A stretch of 64,000 bases of DNA from Inia geoffrensis (lineage: Eukaryota > Chordata > Mammalia > Artiodactyla > Iniidae): assembly GCA_036417435.1 (NCBI GenBank), contig CM070903.1:91781001-91845000 (forward strand). The letters run 5' to 3'. A program made the position numbers and the translations under genes. The notes beneath the pieces were generated by a model. It made no database searches, had not been told where the DNA came from, and saw only the letters and a list, made by a program, of their open reading frames with translations. Position 1 is the stretch's first letter. Each line of letters begins with the position of its first letter. Below, in pieces: positions 50,301 to 63,000 of this stretch.

Positions 50301-50742
50301 TCAAGCTGATTGTGGAGCTTTAATCCGCGGCTTCTGAGGCTGCTGGGAGAGATTTCCCTTTCACTTGCTTGTTCTCACAGTTCCCAGGGGCTCAGCTTTG
50401 GATTTGGCCCCGCCTCTGCGTGTAGGTCGCTGGAGGGCGTCTGTTTTTCACTCAGACAGGACAGGGTTAAAGGAGCCTCTGACTCGGGGGTTTTGGCGCA
50501 CTCAGGCCGAGGGGAGAGAGGGGCACGGCGTGCGGGTCGGGCCTGCGGCGGCAGAGGCCGGCGTGATGCTGCACCAGCCTGAGGCCCGCCGTGTGTTCTC
50601 CCTGGACAGATGTCACTGGATTCCGGGAACCTGGCAGTGGCGGGCTGCGCAGGCTCCCCGGAAGAGGGGTGTGGATAATGACCTGTGCTCGTACACAGGC
50701 CCCTTGGTGGCGGCAGCAGCAGCCTTAGCGTTTCCCGCCCAT

Positions 50743-50990
50743 CTCTGGGGTCCGTGCTTTTAGCCGCGGCTCGCGCCTGTCTCTGGGATCCGCGTTTTTA
50801 GCCGCGGCTCGCGCCTGTCTCTGAGGTCCGTGCTTTTAGCCGCGGCTCGCGCCCGTTTCTGGGTTCCGCGCTTTTGGCCGCGGCTCGCGCCGGTCTCTGG
50901 GGTCTGCGCTTTCAGCCGCGGCTCGCGCCGGTCTCTGGGGATTGCGCTTTCAGCCGCGGCTCGCGCTGGTCTCTGGAGTTCGTTAAAGCA
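50743..50990 (-). repeat. 38-bp tandem repeat x6, CpG-rich, in L1 C 5' UTR
   Basis: GCCGCGGCTCGCGC begins at 50763, 50801, 50839, 50877, 50915 and 50953, an exact 38-bp phase. The rest of each unit is a variant of a CTCTGGGGTCCGCGCTTTTA-like segment. Copy A has one eroded unit (about 9330-9372), where CpGs have become CA/TG. Confidence 0.97.
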
Positions 50991-51642
50991 GCGCTCTTAA
51001 ACCCCTCTCCTTGCGCACCAGGAAACAAAGCGGGAAGGAAAAGTCTCTTGCCTCTTTGGCAGGTGCAGACTTTTCCCCGGACTCCCTCCCGGCTAGCCGT
51101 GGTGCACTACCCCCTTCAGGCTATGTTCAAGCCGCCAACCCCAGTCCTTTCCCTGCGCTCCCTCTGAAACCGAAACCCGAGCCTCAGCTCGCAGCCCCGC
51201 CCGCCCCGGCGGGTGAGCCGACAAGCCTCTCCGGCTGGTGAGTGCCGGTCGGCACCGATCCTCTATGCGGGAATCTCTCCGCTTTCCCCTCCGCACCCCT
51301 GTTGCTGTGCTCTCCTCTGCGGCTCCGAAGCTCCCTCCTCCGCCTCCCGCAGTCTCTGCCCGTGAAGGGGCTTCCTAGTGTGTGGAGACTTTTCCTCCTT
51401 CACAGCTCCCTCCCACTGGTGCAGGTGCCGTCCCTATTCTTTTGTCCCTGTTTTTTCTTTTTTTCTTTTGCCCTACCCAGGTACGTGGGGGAGTTTCTTG
51501 CCTTTTAGGAGGTCTGAGGTCTTTTGCCAGCCTTCAGTAGGTGTTCTGTAAGAGTTGTTCCACGTGTAGATGTATTTCTGGTGTATCTGTGGGGAGGAAG
51601 GTGATCTCCGCGTCTTACTCTTCCGCCATCTTTCTTCTCTCC

Positions 51643-51655
51643 TATCTTATTTTTT
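51643..51655. repeat. Target-site duplication, right copy, of L1 C
   Basis: TATCTTATTTTTT, identical to 43269-43281. Confidence 0.85.
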
Positions 51656-51904
51656 ATCAAAAGTTTTCTCCTAGGATTATTTCTCCATCCTCTCTGACTA
51701 AACTGATCCTAAGTAATTGTTTAACAATGTCTCTAACTTTTTTCTTTCCAAGTAGTGTTTCCAACTTCCATTTATAACACTTTATTTCAGAGAGTTTCTC
51801 AGACAGAAAAAGTTAGCATAAAGCCAATAGCTATTTGGAAATGATTCCTTACTGCTCTTCACTTCCATATACACAGTTCTTGACAGCTCCTCCAAGAAAT
51901 GTTT
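51656..51904. other. No recognised feature
   Basis: AT-rich flank. Nothing recognised. Confidence 0.45.
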
Positions 51905-52210
51905 CTTTCATCCATTCACTCTGCACATATATTCCATCACTGTTCTAAATTCTGAGGAATTGGCTGAAAACAACATCACAAGGACCATACCCCCGAGGTG
52001 CTTACTGTAGCATAAGAGGAGGCAAAGAGAGGGCAAAATTTCATTCAATACATACAATAATTTCACATTGTAATGAAAGCTATGTAGAAAGTGAAGCAGG
52101 CTGATCTGTAGGAGAAAAGTGACAGGTCCCTTGGGATGCTTGGGAACACTGCCTTGAAGACAACTTGGCCAATTCTGTCTTTCTTTTGGCTCCTGCAAAT
52201 GCACGAGCAT
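51905..52210 (+). mobile_element. Ancient L2/L3-like LINE fragment
   Basis: CACTGTTCTAAATTCTGAGG followed by GAGGTGCTTACTGTAG and, later, GAAAGCTATGTAGAAAGTGA. This order resembles the 3' portion of ancient LINE families. Highly diverged. Confidence 0.4.
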
Positions 52211-52449
52211 GTTGGCCAATAGTACACCTTGCCCTGATTCTGGAACAGCCACTCATCCTCGAATAGCAGCAGATAACTCCAGAACCTCAAATTAGAGCTG
52301 AATTTGTTACATATTTATTTGCTTACTATTCCTGAGAACTATTTCAGATGTTGGAATAGATATAAAATTTATACATGCCCAGAAATATAAGTAAATACCT
52401 GAGTCGTTAAGAAAATATGTTTAGGTAACAGAAAAAAAAAGTTCAATTT

Positions 52450-52640
52450 CCACAGTGGCTGCATGCTAGCTATGAATTTGAGCAAATTTACTTACTTCTT
52501 GGAGCCTCAGTTACCTAACCTATAAATTAGAGCAATCCTGTGAGCAATCTATGTTATACATTTGGAATGAGAATAAAACGTAATATCTAACCTAGAGCAA
52601 ATAACTGAATATATAGCATAGGCTAGGCAAAGTATGGGTT
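52450..52640 (+). mobile_element. MIR SINE
   Basis: TTTGAGCAAATTTACTTAC, GAGCCTCAGTTACCTAACC and TATAAATTAGAGCAAT match the conserved core and tail of MIR. Confidence 0.75.
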
Positions 52641-54429
52641 ATCTCTTATTTCTATACATGTTTGCTATGATACTACCTTGGTCTAGAAAAATTTTAAGAC
52701 AGTAATTGTTACTTGTGGTAACAATAGCACATTGACTTTTCTAGCAGTTCCCGATTTATAAATTTTATTCCATTTCTAAACTATAAAGCCTGGCTTAGTT
52801 TTCCTTAGTTTTTTGTTTGAAAAAATAGGAATAAATTATAGATACACCAAAGATACTGTGCTCTGAATATTGATAAATAGGCCTTGCTTTTCCTGCTTTC
52901 TTGGCTGGCAGTACCATCTCCTGTACAAATGATTTAGAGGCCAGATGCAGAGCAATTTGAGATGCAGATGCCCCCTACCATGAAGCAAGTATTGCTCTAG
53001 AGGCTCTTATCCTGCCTGGTTATAATTTTGTTATAAAGCAAATAAACTTTTTACTGTGGAGTATTCATCAATCTGTAGCAACAGAATCATTGAAGATGAA
53101 AATTTACATGACCATATTGGTAAACATGTTGTAATGGTCTGCATCATAGCATTAATGGCAACAAATAAAGTCTAGGATTTTTTCCAACCACACTTATTAT
53201 TGATGGAAGCTTATATGCCAGTCCCCTGTTTTGTTCTTGTTGCTTAAAATGTGGAAAAAAATTCTCAGGAAAATGTTATAAAGCATAAAAGCCTAGATAA
53301 CTCAATTAAAGTATTTAAAATCCTGAATAAGGAGTCTTGGAAATAATCCAAGAAATATATAGAGTTTTATATAAAAGAGAAGCTGGTATTGAAAGGGGAA
53401 AAAATTATGATTGAGGTAAAAGATGAGTTGGTTCTTTGGCCACATAACATCAGTTCATGTCCTATCCCTGAAAATACAGACATGGGCTGGGAAGATTTTG
53501 ATTATCTTTCTGCCTATCACCCATGTAGCAAGAAAATGTGCACAGAATTTTGTAGCACCATCAAGTAAATATACCACCAACTTAATTACTATTACAGGAA
53601 AAAACTATGTATTTTAAAGGAAAAGAGAAAGTCTGGATTTCCTTTTAACTTTTGGATAAAGAGAAAAAAACACTGAAGGGAGAAATACAATTCAATTTCA
53701 TTTTTTTAGAAGCCAATGTTTGTAAAATATCAATCAAATTGATGATAGGAGAGGACTTTGAAATTGTAAGTTAGCCTGGATAACACAGAAATTTACTTTT
53801 TAATACAATATGATTATATGTTTTTATTTCCTCTGCTTATGAGAGCATCAACAGCTGTTAGTGAGAGAATAGGCTTTCTTCTGAAAGACTCAATCTGAAG
53901 GAGAATAAATATATTCTAGAAATTCAGATTTCTAAATTTCTCATTTTATCTAAGTGGCAAGGTACTCTTTTTATGAATGATCTCTTCAAAACTCCTAAAA
54001 TAAAAAAAAGTTTATACTTCTGGATGGAAAATATTAGAGTAATCATGAAATAAACAAACAATATCAGCAAAGTCAAAATTTCTTAATATCTGCTAGACAG
54101 CACAGGAAGGATATTTAAACTTGAGTGAACAACTTGCTTCTCTAGTAATCATTCATCATGAGGAAAAGGAAAGGGGGTGGAATCAGTAAGGAAATAATGA
54201 AGAAAATATGTCCAACCATTTTTATTTGTCATCTACAACATTTCCTGCTTTTCAAACTGGCTTCTATGAATGGCTAATGAGAAGAAAATGAATATTGAAG
54301 TGCAAGAAAAAATTTTTTAAGAGGTTTGTCTCCTTTTCATTAGAATGTACCATGGGAATATAAAAATGGAGGAGAAATGAGATTTAACATCTTTTTCACT
54401 TCAAATGATTTGTTTACTTCAAAAAGAAA
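52641..54429. other. No recognised gene
   Basis: AT-rich sequence with short frames only. No repeat recognised. Confidence 0.45.
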
Positions 54430-57400
54430 TAACAAAGTTCTGGCATGTAAGAAGCTTAGAAGTCACCACTCTATCCTAACAAGTAAAAGCTGAACAAACT
54501 GAAAAATCAACAACTCATGTTAGATGTGTAAGAAAGTTAGGTCAGAGACAAAGAGCTGCCCCCAAATTGGAGAGACTGACAGGCAAATACAGAGAATCAC
54601 AACTTACTGAAGAAAAAAACCCATGAGGTAAAACCTCCCTGGGAGACAGTAAGGAAACCTGAATTGTATTTGATGAATTGCTGGAGGCTCACTGTGTACA
54701 ACTCTGAGAGCTAAAGTCTTCAAAGAGACCCAGTCACTGAGAAGCCATCCACTTTTGTGAGTTTTGGAACCTACTAGATTCTCATGGTGGATATCAGATA
54801 AAAATCTCCTCATGCTCTTGGCATGGGGAGAAGAAAAGCAATTATTTTGAAACACTCCAGAGCATTCTGTATTTCTTAACAATGTTTGCCCTCAGGGAAA
54901 ACTATTTAGCCAGAGCCTAACCTGCTGGGGTTTTATCAGAGCCTCACTGACCAGAGGGAATTGAAATACCAAACTCCAGATAGTTTTAGCCTTCCACATA
55001 GAAGAAGAGAAATACTCCATTCCTGCATACTCTATCCATCCTGTCCCACTTGAGCAGGGGGGGTGGGGGGTTGGTTGGGGAGGAGAGGACTGAGAAGCAA
55101 ATGTCAAGTTCACAGTCTAAAGGCACAGGCTCACTAAGAAACTGAGACCTAATCATAGAACTATAGAATGCTTCCACTTCCCTACATATTACCACCATAA
55201 TACTAAAGGTCTACTTACATTTCCTTTTACCTAGTAAACCATGCCTGCCTATCAAGAAAAAATCATAAGACATAATAAAAGGCAAAGAACACACAGTTCA
55301 AAGAGACAAAGGAAGCATCAGCACCAGATTCAAATATGACAGGGATGGTATAAGTATCAGACCAGGAATTAGAAATAAAACAATGATTAATATGCTCAGG
55401 ACTCTAATGGATAAAGCAGACAACATGCAAGAACAGATGGATAATGTAAGCAAAAAGATGGAAATTCTTAAGAACCAAAAATAATACTATAGATCAAAAA
55501 CACTGTAACAGATATGAATAATGACTTTAATGGCTTCTCAACAGACTGATACAACCTAAGGAAAGAGTCTGTGAGCTTGAGAATACCTCAATAGAAACCT
55601 CCAAGACTGAGAAGTAAACAGAAAAAAAAAAAAAAAAAAAGAAAAACCCAGAAGAGTATGTCCAAGAAATGTGGGACAACGATAAAAGGTATAACATGCA
55701 CATAATGGAACTACCAGTGGAGAAGAAAGAGAGGAAGGAGCAGAAGAAATATTTGAAACAATAGTGACTGATAATTTTCCCAAATTAATGACACCAATCC
55801 ACAGACCCAGGAAACTCGGAGAATGCCAAGCAGGACAAATGCCAAAAACTTTATAACTTGCCATATCTTTTTCAAACTATAGACAATCAAAGATAAAGAA
55901 AGATATCCTAAAAGAAGTAGAGTGGGGGAAAAAAAGTCTTTCCTACAGAGGAACAAAGATAAGAATTGCATCCAACTTCTCTTCAGAAACTATCAAGCAA
56001 GGAGAGAGTGGCGTAAAATATTTAAAATGTGGAGAGAAATAAAACCCACCAACCTAGAATTCTGTACCCTGCAAAATTATCCTTCAAAAGTAAGGAAGAA
56101 ATAAAAACTTTCCCAAACAAAAATCGAGGGATTTTATTACTGGTATACCTGCCTTGCAAGAAATTTTTTTAAAAGTTCTTTAAAGAGAAGGAAAATAACA
56201 AAGATGATAAACATGGATCTACATAAAGAAAGGAAGAGCAGTGGAGAAGTAGTAAGTGAAGGTAAAATAAAAATGTTTATTTTTTATTCTTAATTGATCT
56301 AACAGATAACAGTTTATTAAAATAATATCAACAATGTATATATACACAATATGTAAGTGTATATATGTATACACACTCAGGTATATTTATATATAAGTGA
56401 AATGGAGGACTGCAATGATATAAGGGATGGAAGGAAGGAATTAGGACTATGCTGTTATTATACTCACGTTACTTATGAAGTGGTTTAGTATTATTTGAAA
56501 ATTGATCTGGATTAGTTGTAAGTGTTAAATTGCAAACTCTAGAGCGACCACTAAAAAAGTAAAAAAAAAAAAGTATAATTGGTATGCTAAGAAAAGAGAG
56601 AAAATTTAGTCATATGGGAACTTCCACATCTTGATAAAGAGTAGCTACAAAACTCTACAGCTAACTGCATATGATTGGTGAAAAACTTGAAGCTTTTCCA
56701 CTAAGGTTAAGAACAGGCAAAAATATCCCCTCTCACCACTTCTTTTCGACATTGTATCACAAATCCTGGATAATGCAGTAAGACAAGAAAAGGAAAAAAA
56801 AGTATAAAAAATTGGGGAAAAAATGTAAAACTGTGCAGATAATGTGGTGATCTATGTAGAAAACCTGAAAGAACTGACAGAAAAACTCCTGGAACTAATA
56901 ATCTATTGTGCAAAGTTGCAGAATAACATGGTGAATATACAAAAGTCAATTGCTTTTCTATATACCAACAATAAACAAGTGAAATTTGAAATTAAGAGTA
57001 TAATTTACATTAGCACCCCCCAAATGAAATAAATAGGCATAAATCTATCAAAATATGATATCTATATGAGGAAAATTACAAAACCATGGTGAACAAAATC
57101 AGAGAAGAGCTACATGAGTGGGGAGATATTCCATGTTCATGGGTATGAAGACTCAATATTGTCAAAGATGTCAGTTCTTCCCAACTTGATCTCTAGATTC
57201 AGTGCAATGCTAACCAAAATCCTAAAAAGTTACTTTGTGGATATTGACATAGTGATTATAAAGATTTTTGGAGAGGCAAAAGACCCAGAATAGCCAACAC
57301 AATATTGAAGGATAAGAACAAAGTTGGAGGAGTGGCACTATCCAACTTCAAGACATACTATAAAGCTATAGTAATCAAGACAATGTGGTATTGGAGAAAG

Positions 57401-57448
57401 AACAGACAGATTAAGGGAACGTATTAGAGAGCCCAGAAATAGATATGT

Positions 57449-57499
<51 letters not shown>

Positions 57500-59095
57500 T
57501 AATTGCCTGATCATTGAAGAAATAGCAAAGGCAATACAATGGAGAAAAGATAGTCTTTTCAACAAATGGTCCGGGAACAATTGTATATCCACATGCAGGA
57601 AAGCTAAACACAGACTTTACATCCTTAACAAAAACTCAAAATAGATCACAGAAGTAAATGTAAAACAGAAAACTATAAAAACCCTAGAAGATAACATAGG
57701 AGAAAATCTATATGACTTTGAGTTTGGTGATGACTTTTTACATCTATTGCCAAAGGCATAATTCATGATAGATAGAATTGATAAGCTGGACTTTATTGAA
57801 ATTTTCTGTTTTTTGAAAGACTGTTAAGAGAATGATAAGCCACAGACTGGAAGAAAATATTTGAAAAACATATATCTGATAAATGACTTCTATACAACAT
57901 ATACAAAGAACTCTTAAACTCAACAATAAGAAAACAAAAAACCTAATTAAAAATGAGCCAAAGATCTGAACAGAAACCTAATCAAAGAAGATATACAAAT
58001 GGCAAAGACGCCTGTGAAAAGGTGCTCCATATCACATATCATCAAGGAAATGCAAACTAAAACAACAATGAGATTCCACCATTATACCTCTAAGAATGGC
58101 AAAAATACAGAACACTGACAACATCAAATGCTAGCAGGCTTGTGGAGTAATAGAATCTCTCATTAACTGCTGGTTAGAATGCAAAATGGTACAGATATTT
58201 TAGAACACAGTATGACAGTTTCTTACAAGACTAATCATACTCTTACTATACTATCTAGTAATTGTGCTGCTCGGTATTTACCCAGAGAAGTTGAAGGCTT
58301 ATGTCCACACAAACACCGACTACATGGATGTTTACAGCAGCTTTATTTATAATTACCCAAACTTGGAAGCAACCAGATGTCTTTCAGGAGGTGAATGGAT
58401 TAATAAACTGTGGTGCATCCAGACAATGGAATATTATTTAGTATTAAAAAGAAATGAACTGTCAGTCCATTAAAACACATGGAGGGAACTTAAATGCATT
58501 TTACTCAAAGAAGCTAATCTGAAAAGACCACATATCGTTCCAACTATACAACATTCTGGAAAAGACAAAACTGTAGAAGACAATGAAAAAAAACAAAAAT
58601 AAACAAAACACAGTGGTTACCAGTGGTTAGCAGGAGGGAGGGATGAAAAGGTGAAGCTCAAAGGTTTTTTTTTATGGCAGTGAAACTACCCTGTATGATA
58701 CTATAATGGTGGCTACATGTCATTATAAATTTGTCAAAACTCATAGAATGTACAACACCAAGAGTAAAGCCTAATGTAAACTATGGCCTCTTGGTGATAA
58801 TGATGTGTCATTGTAGGTTCATCAGTTGTAACAAATGCACTGCTGTAGTGGGGAATGTTGATAATTGGGGAAGCTATGCATGTGTGAGGGCAAGGAGTAT
58901 ATGGGAAATGTCCTTGCTCTTTGCTTAATACTGCTGTGAACCTCAAACTGCTCTTAAAGATAGACTATTTAAAATTATGGGGGACTTACTACAGTAATTA
59001 TTTCATAATACATGCAAGTCAAATCATCATGCCATACACCTTAAACTTATATAATGATATATGTCAATTATATCTCAATAAAACCAGAAAAAAAA
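54430..59095 (+). mobile_element. Ancient L1 (L1M/L1ME type), nearly full length, plus strand
   Basis: 5' UTR-like sequence from about 54430 (with ATGACAGGGATGGTATAAG near 55336). ORF1 remnants at about 55560-56100 include a coiled-coil part and an ENFPKLM-like segment. ORF2 remnants at 56690-58480 have a degenerate PLSP region, an ADNVVIYVENL-like catalytic-box region near 56835, and the C-terminal domain. A 3' UTR with GGTGATAATGATGTGTCATTG ends near 59090 in an A-rich tail. The ORF2 endonuclease and early RT region (between about 56100 and 56690) is missing. All frames are broken. Confidence 0.75.
57446..57500. repeat. (GATA)n microsatellite
   Basis: About 13 tetranucleotide units within the ancient L1. 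Likely polymorphic. Confidence 0.95.
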
Positions 59096-59711
59096 TTGTG
59101 GGAGAAAGAATTACACCAGTCCTGCTCTAAATCTTGATAGATACTATGCCATATGTTCTGTGCTGAGTTTATGTCAAAGGCCAGCCATAAAGTCTCCTGG
59201 GATACCGATGCATTTGGTGAGATTTTTAAACCATTTTGATCTATTTTTATTGTTGCTGTTTGTCTGTAGAATCAGGTCTGAAATGAATGAATAATGAGCC
59301 TCTAAGAAGAGTCAGACATAGCACATTTCTTCTTGCTCAACTGGGACAAAAGTAACCATTTCTTTTCCTTTATGTTTCTTTCTTGTTTTTTTTTTTATGT
59401 TATATGCACTAAGAATCCCACTTAAGTGGAGAGCTGAGAATCTCTGAAGAAAAGTAACTATTCAGGGCTTCCAATTAAAAATGCTGTAGATCTTTTCAAT
59501 GTCAGTGTTATAAGATGCCGGGAAAACTGCTGCTCACCATGCTGTAAAGAAGTCCTGTAATTGATTTTATATTTTATTTTATTTTATTTTTTTTTCAAAA
59601 TGTGTCACTGGTACACAAAGAATATTTTCCCTAATAAATTTTTGTACATATTTGCATGCATGTGTACATATGTGGTATGTGTGTATACACACATAAACTG
59701 CAGCTTTATTT
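59096..59711. other. No recognised feature
   Basis: AT-rich, with (TTTTA)n-like sequence at 59565-59595. Nothing else recognised. Confidence 0.5.
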
Positions 59712-60048
59712 TATTTATTTATTTTTTTTAACATCTTTATTGGGTTAAAATTGCTCTACACTGGTGTGTCAGTTTCTACTTTATAACAAAGTGAATCAGT
59801 TATGTATATACAGACGTTCACATATTTTTTCCCTCTTGCGTCTCCCTCCTTCCTTCTCTCCCTATCCCACCCCTCCAGGCAGTCACAAAGCACCGAGCTG
59901 ATATCCCTGTGCCAAGCGGTTGCTTCCCATTAGCTATCTACCTTACGTTTGTTAGTATATATATGTCCATGCCCCTCCCTCGCCCTCCCATACCTCACCC
60001 CTCCCCCTCCCCATATCCTCAAGTCCGTTCTCCAGTAGGTCTGTGTCT

Positions 60049-63000
60049 TTATTCCTGTCTTACCCCTAGGTTCTTCATAACATTTTTTTTTTCTTGAATT
60101 CCATATATATGTGTTAGCATACGGTATTTGTCTTTGTCTTTCTGACTTACTTCACTCTGTATGACAGACTCGAGGTCTATCCACCTCATTACAAATAGCT
60201 CAATTTCGTTTCTTTTTAACGCTGAGTAATATTCCATTGTGTATATGTGCCACATCTTCTTTATCCATTCATCTGACGGTGGGCACTTAGGTTGTTTCCA
60301 TCTCCGGGCTATTGTAAATAGAGCTGCGATGAACATTTTGGTACACGCCTCTTTTTCAATTTTGGTTTTCTCAGGGTATATGCCCAGTAGTGGGATTGCT
60401 GGGTCATATGGTAGTTCTATTTTGAGTTCTTTAAGGAACCTCCATACTGTTCTCCATAGTGGCTGAACCAATTCACATTCCCACCAGCAGTGCAAGAGGG
60501 TTCCCTTTTGTCCACACCCTCTCCAGCATTTATTGTTTCTAGATTTTTTGATGATGGCCATTCTAACTGGTGTGAGATGATACCTCATTGTAGTTTTGAT
60601 TTGCATTTCTCTAATGATTAATGATGTTGAGCATTCTTTCATGTGTTTGTTGGCAGTCTGCATATCTTCTTTGGAGAAATGTCTATTTAGGTCTTCTGCC
60701 CATTTTTGGATTGGGTTGTTTGTTTTTTTGGTATTGAGCTGCATAAGCTGCTTGTAAATTTTGGAGATTAATCCTTTGTCAGTTGCTTCATTTGCAAATA
60801 TTTTCTCCCATTCTGAGGGTTGTCTTTTGGTCTTGTTTATGGTTTCCTTTGCTGTGCAAAAGCTTTGAAGTTTCATTAGGTCCCATTTGTTTATTTTTGT
60901 TTTTATTTCCATTGCTCTAGGAGGTGGGTCAAAAAGGATCTTGCTGTGATTTATGTCATAGAGTGTTCTGCCTATGTTTTCCTCTAAAAGTTTGATAGTT
61001 TCTGGCCTTACATTTAGGTCTTTAATCCATTTTGAGCTTATTTTTGTGTATGGTGTTAGGGAGTGATCTAAGCTCATACTTTTACATGTAGCTGTCCAGA
61101 TTTCCCAGCACCACTTATTGAAGAGGCTGTCCTTTCTCCACTGTATATTCCTGCCACCATTATCAAAGATAACGTGTCCATATGTGCGTGGGTTTATCTC
61201 TGGGCTTTCTATTCTGTTCCATTGATCTATCGTTCTGTTTTTGTGCCAGTACCATACTGTCTTGATTACTGTAGCTTTGTAGTATAGTCTGAAGTCAGGG
61301 AGCCTGATTCCTCCAGCTCCGTTTTTCGCTCTCAAGATTGCTTTAGCTATTCGGGGTCTTTTGTGTTTCCATACAAATTGTGAAATTTTTTGTTCTAGTT
61401 CTGTGAAAAATGCCAGTGGTAGTTTGATAGGGATTGCATTGAATCTATAGATTGCTTTGGGTAGTAGAGTCATTTTCACAATGTTGATTCTTCCAATCCA
61501 AGAACATGGTATATCCCTCCATCTATTTGTATCGTCTTTAATTTCTTTCATCAGTGTCTTATAATTTTCTGCATACAGGTCTTTTGTCTCCCTAGGTAGG
61601 TTTATTCCTAGGTATTTTATTCTTTTTGTTGCAGTGGTAAATGGCAGTGTTTTCTTGATTTCACTTTCAGATTTTTCATCACTAGTATATAGGAATGCCA
61701 GAGATTTCTGTGCATTAATTTTGTATCCTGCTACTTTACCAAATTCATTGATTAGCTCTAGTAGTTTTCTGGTAGCATCTTTAGGATTCTCTATGTATAG
61801 TATCATGTCATCTGCAAACAGTGACAGCTTTACTTCTTCTTTTCCGATTTGGATTCCTTTTATTTCCTTTTCTTCTCTGATTGCTGTGGCTAAAACTTCC
61901 AAAACTATGTTGAATAAGAGTGGTGAGAGTGGGCAAACTTGTCTTGTTCCTGATCTTAGTGGAAATGCTTTCAGTTTTTCACCATTGAGGATGATGTTGG
62001 CTGTGGGTTTGTCATATATGGCCTTTATTATGTTGAGGAAAGGTCCCTCTATGCCTACTTTCTGTAGGGTTTTTATCATAAATGGGTGTTGAATTTTGTC
62101 AAAAGCTTTCTCTGCATCTTTTGAGATGATCATATGGTTTTTCTCCTTCAATTTGTTAATATGGTTTATCACATTGATAGATTTGCGTATATTGAAGAAT
62201 TCTTGCATTCCTGGAATAAACCCCACTTGATCATGGTGTATGATCCTTCTGATGTGCTGTTGGATTCTGTTTGCTAGTATTTTGTTGAGGATTTTTGCAT
62301 CTATGTTCATCAGTGATATTGGCCTGTAGTTTTCTTTCTTTGTGACATCCTTGTCTGGTTTTGGTATCAAGGTGATGGTGGCCTCGTAGAAGGAATTGGG
62401 GAGTGTTCCTCCCTCTGCTATGTTTTGGAAGAGTTTGAGAAGGATAGGTGTTAGCTCTTCTCTAAATGCTTGATAGAATTCAGCTGTGAAGCCATCTGGT
62501 CCTGGGCTTTTGTTTGTTGGAAGATTTTTAATCACAGTTTCAATTTCAGTGTTTGTGATTGGTCTGTTCATATTTTCTATTTCTTCCTGATTCAGTCTTG
62601 GTAGTTTGTGCATTTCTAAGAATGTGTCCATTTCTTCCAGATTGTCCATTTTATTGGCATAGAGTTGCTTGTAGTAATCTCTCATGATCATTTTTATTTC
62701 TGCAGTGTCAGTTGTTACTTCTCCTTTTTCATTTCTAATTCTATTGATTTGAGTCTTCTCCCTTTTTTTCTTGATGAGTCTGGCTAATGGTTTATCTATT
62801 TTGTTTATCTTCTCAAAGAACCAACTTTTAGTTTTATTGATCTTTGCTATTGTTTCCTTCATTTCTTTTTCGTTTATTTCTGATCTGATTTTTATAATTT
62901 CTTTCCTTCTACTAAATTTGGGGGTTTTTTGTTCTTCTTTCTCTAATTGCTTTAGGTGTAAGGTTAGGTTGTTTATTCGAGATGTTTCCTGCTTCTTAAG

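Larger units (their letters stand above)
43282..51642 (-). mobile_element. L1 LINE copy C, young, full length, ~8.4 kb
   Basis: Complete L1 with 5' UTR (51642-48448), ORF1 (48447-47542), a 58-bp spacer, ORF2 (47483-43665), 3' UTR and an A-tail seen as the T-rich stretch at 43282-43300. It is flanked by a 13-bp target duplication (43269-43281 and 51643-51655). It is about 1.1 kb longer than copy A because two tandem arrays in the 5' UTR are expanded. It is near-identical to copy D over the shared 4.3 kb and clearly younger than A. ORF1 is open and ORF2 has two nonsense codons, so autonomous mobility is unlikely, but the copy is recent. Confidence 0.97.
48448..51642 (-). promoter_or_regulatory. 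L1 copy C 5' UTR with tandem arrays
   Basis: About 3.2 kb upstream of ORF1. In element order it has a start region with GGCGGAAGAGTAAGACG (about 51608-51627), a CpG-rich part (51330-50380) including the 38-bp array, the roughly 290-bp unit array (50300-49253), a purine tract (49165-48995) and a T/A run before ORF1. Family knowledge places the internal pol II promoter here. Confidence 0.8.

Noticed and set aside
50380..51330. Possible host CpG island
   Set aside because: Part of the L1 copy C 5' UTR, inside its target duplications.
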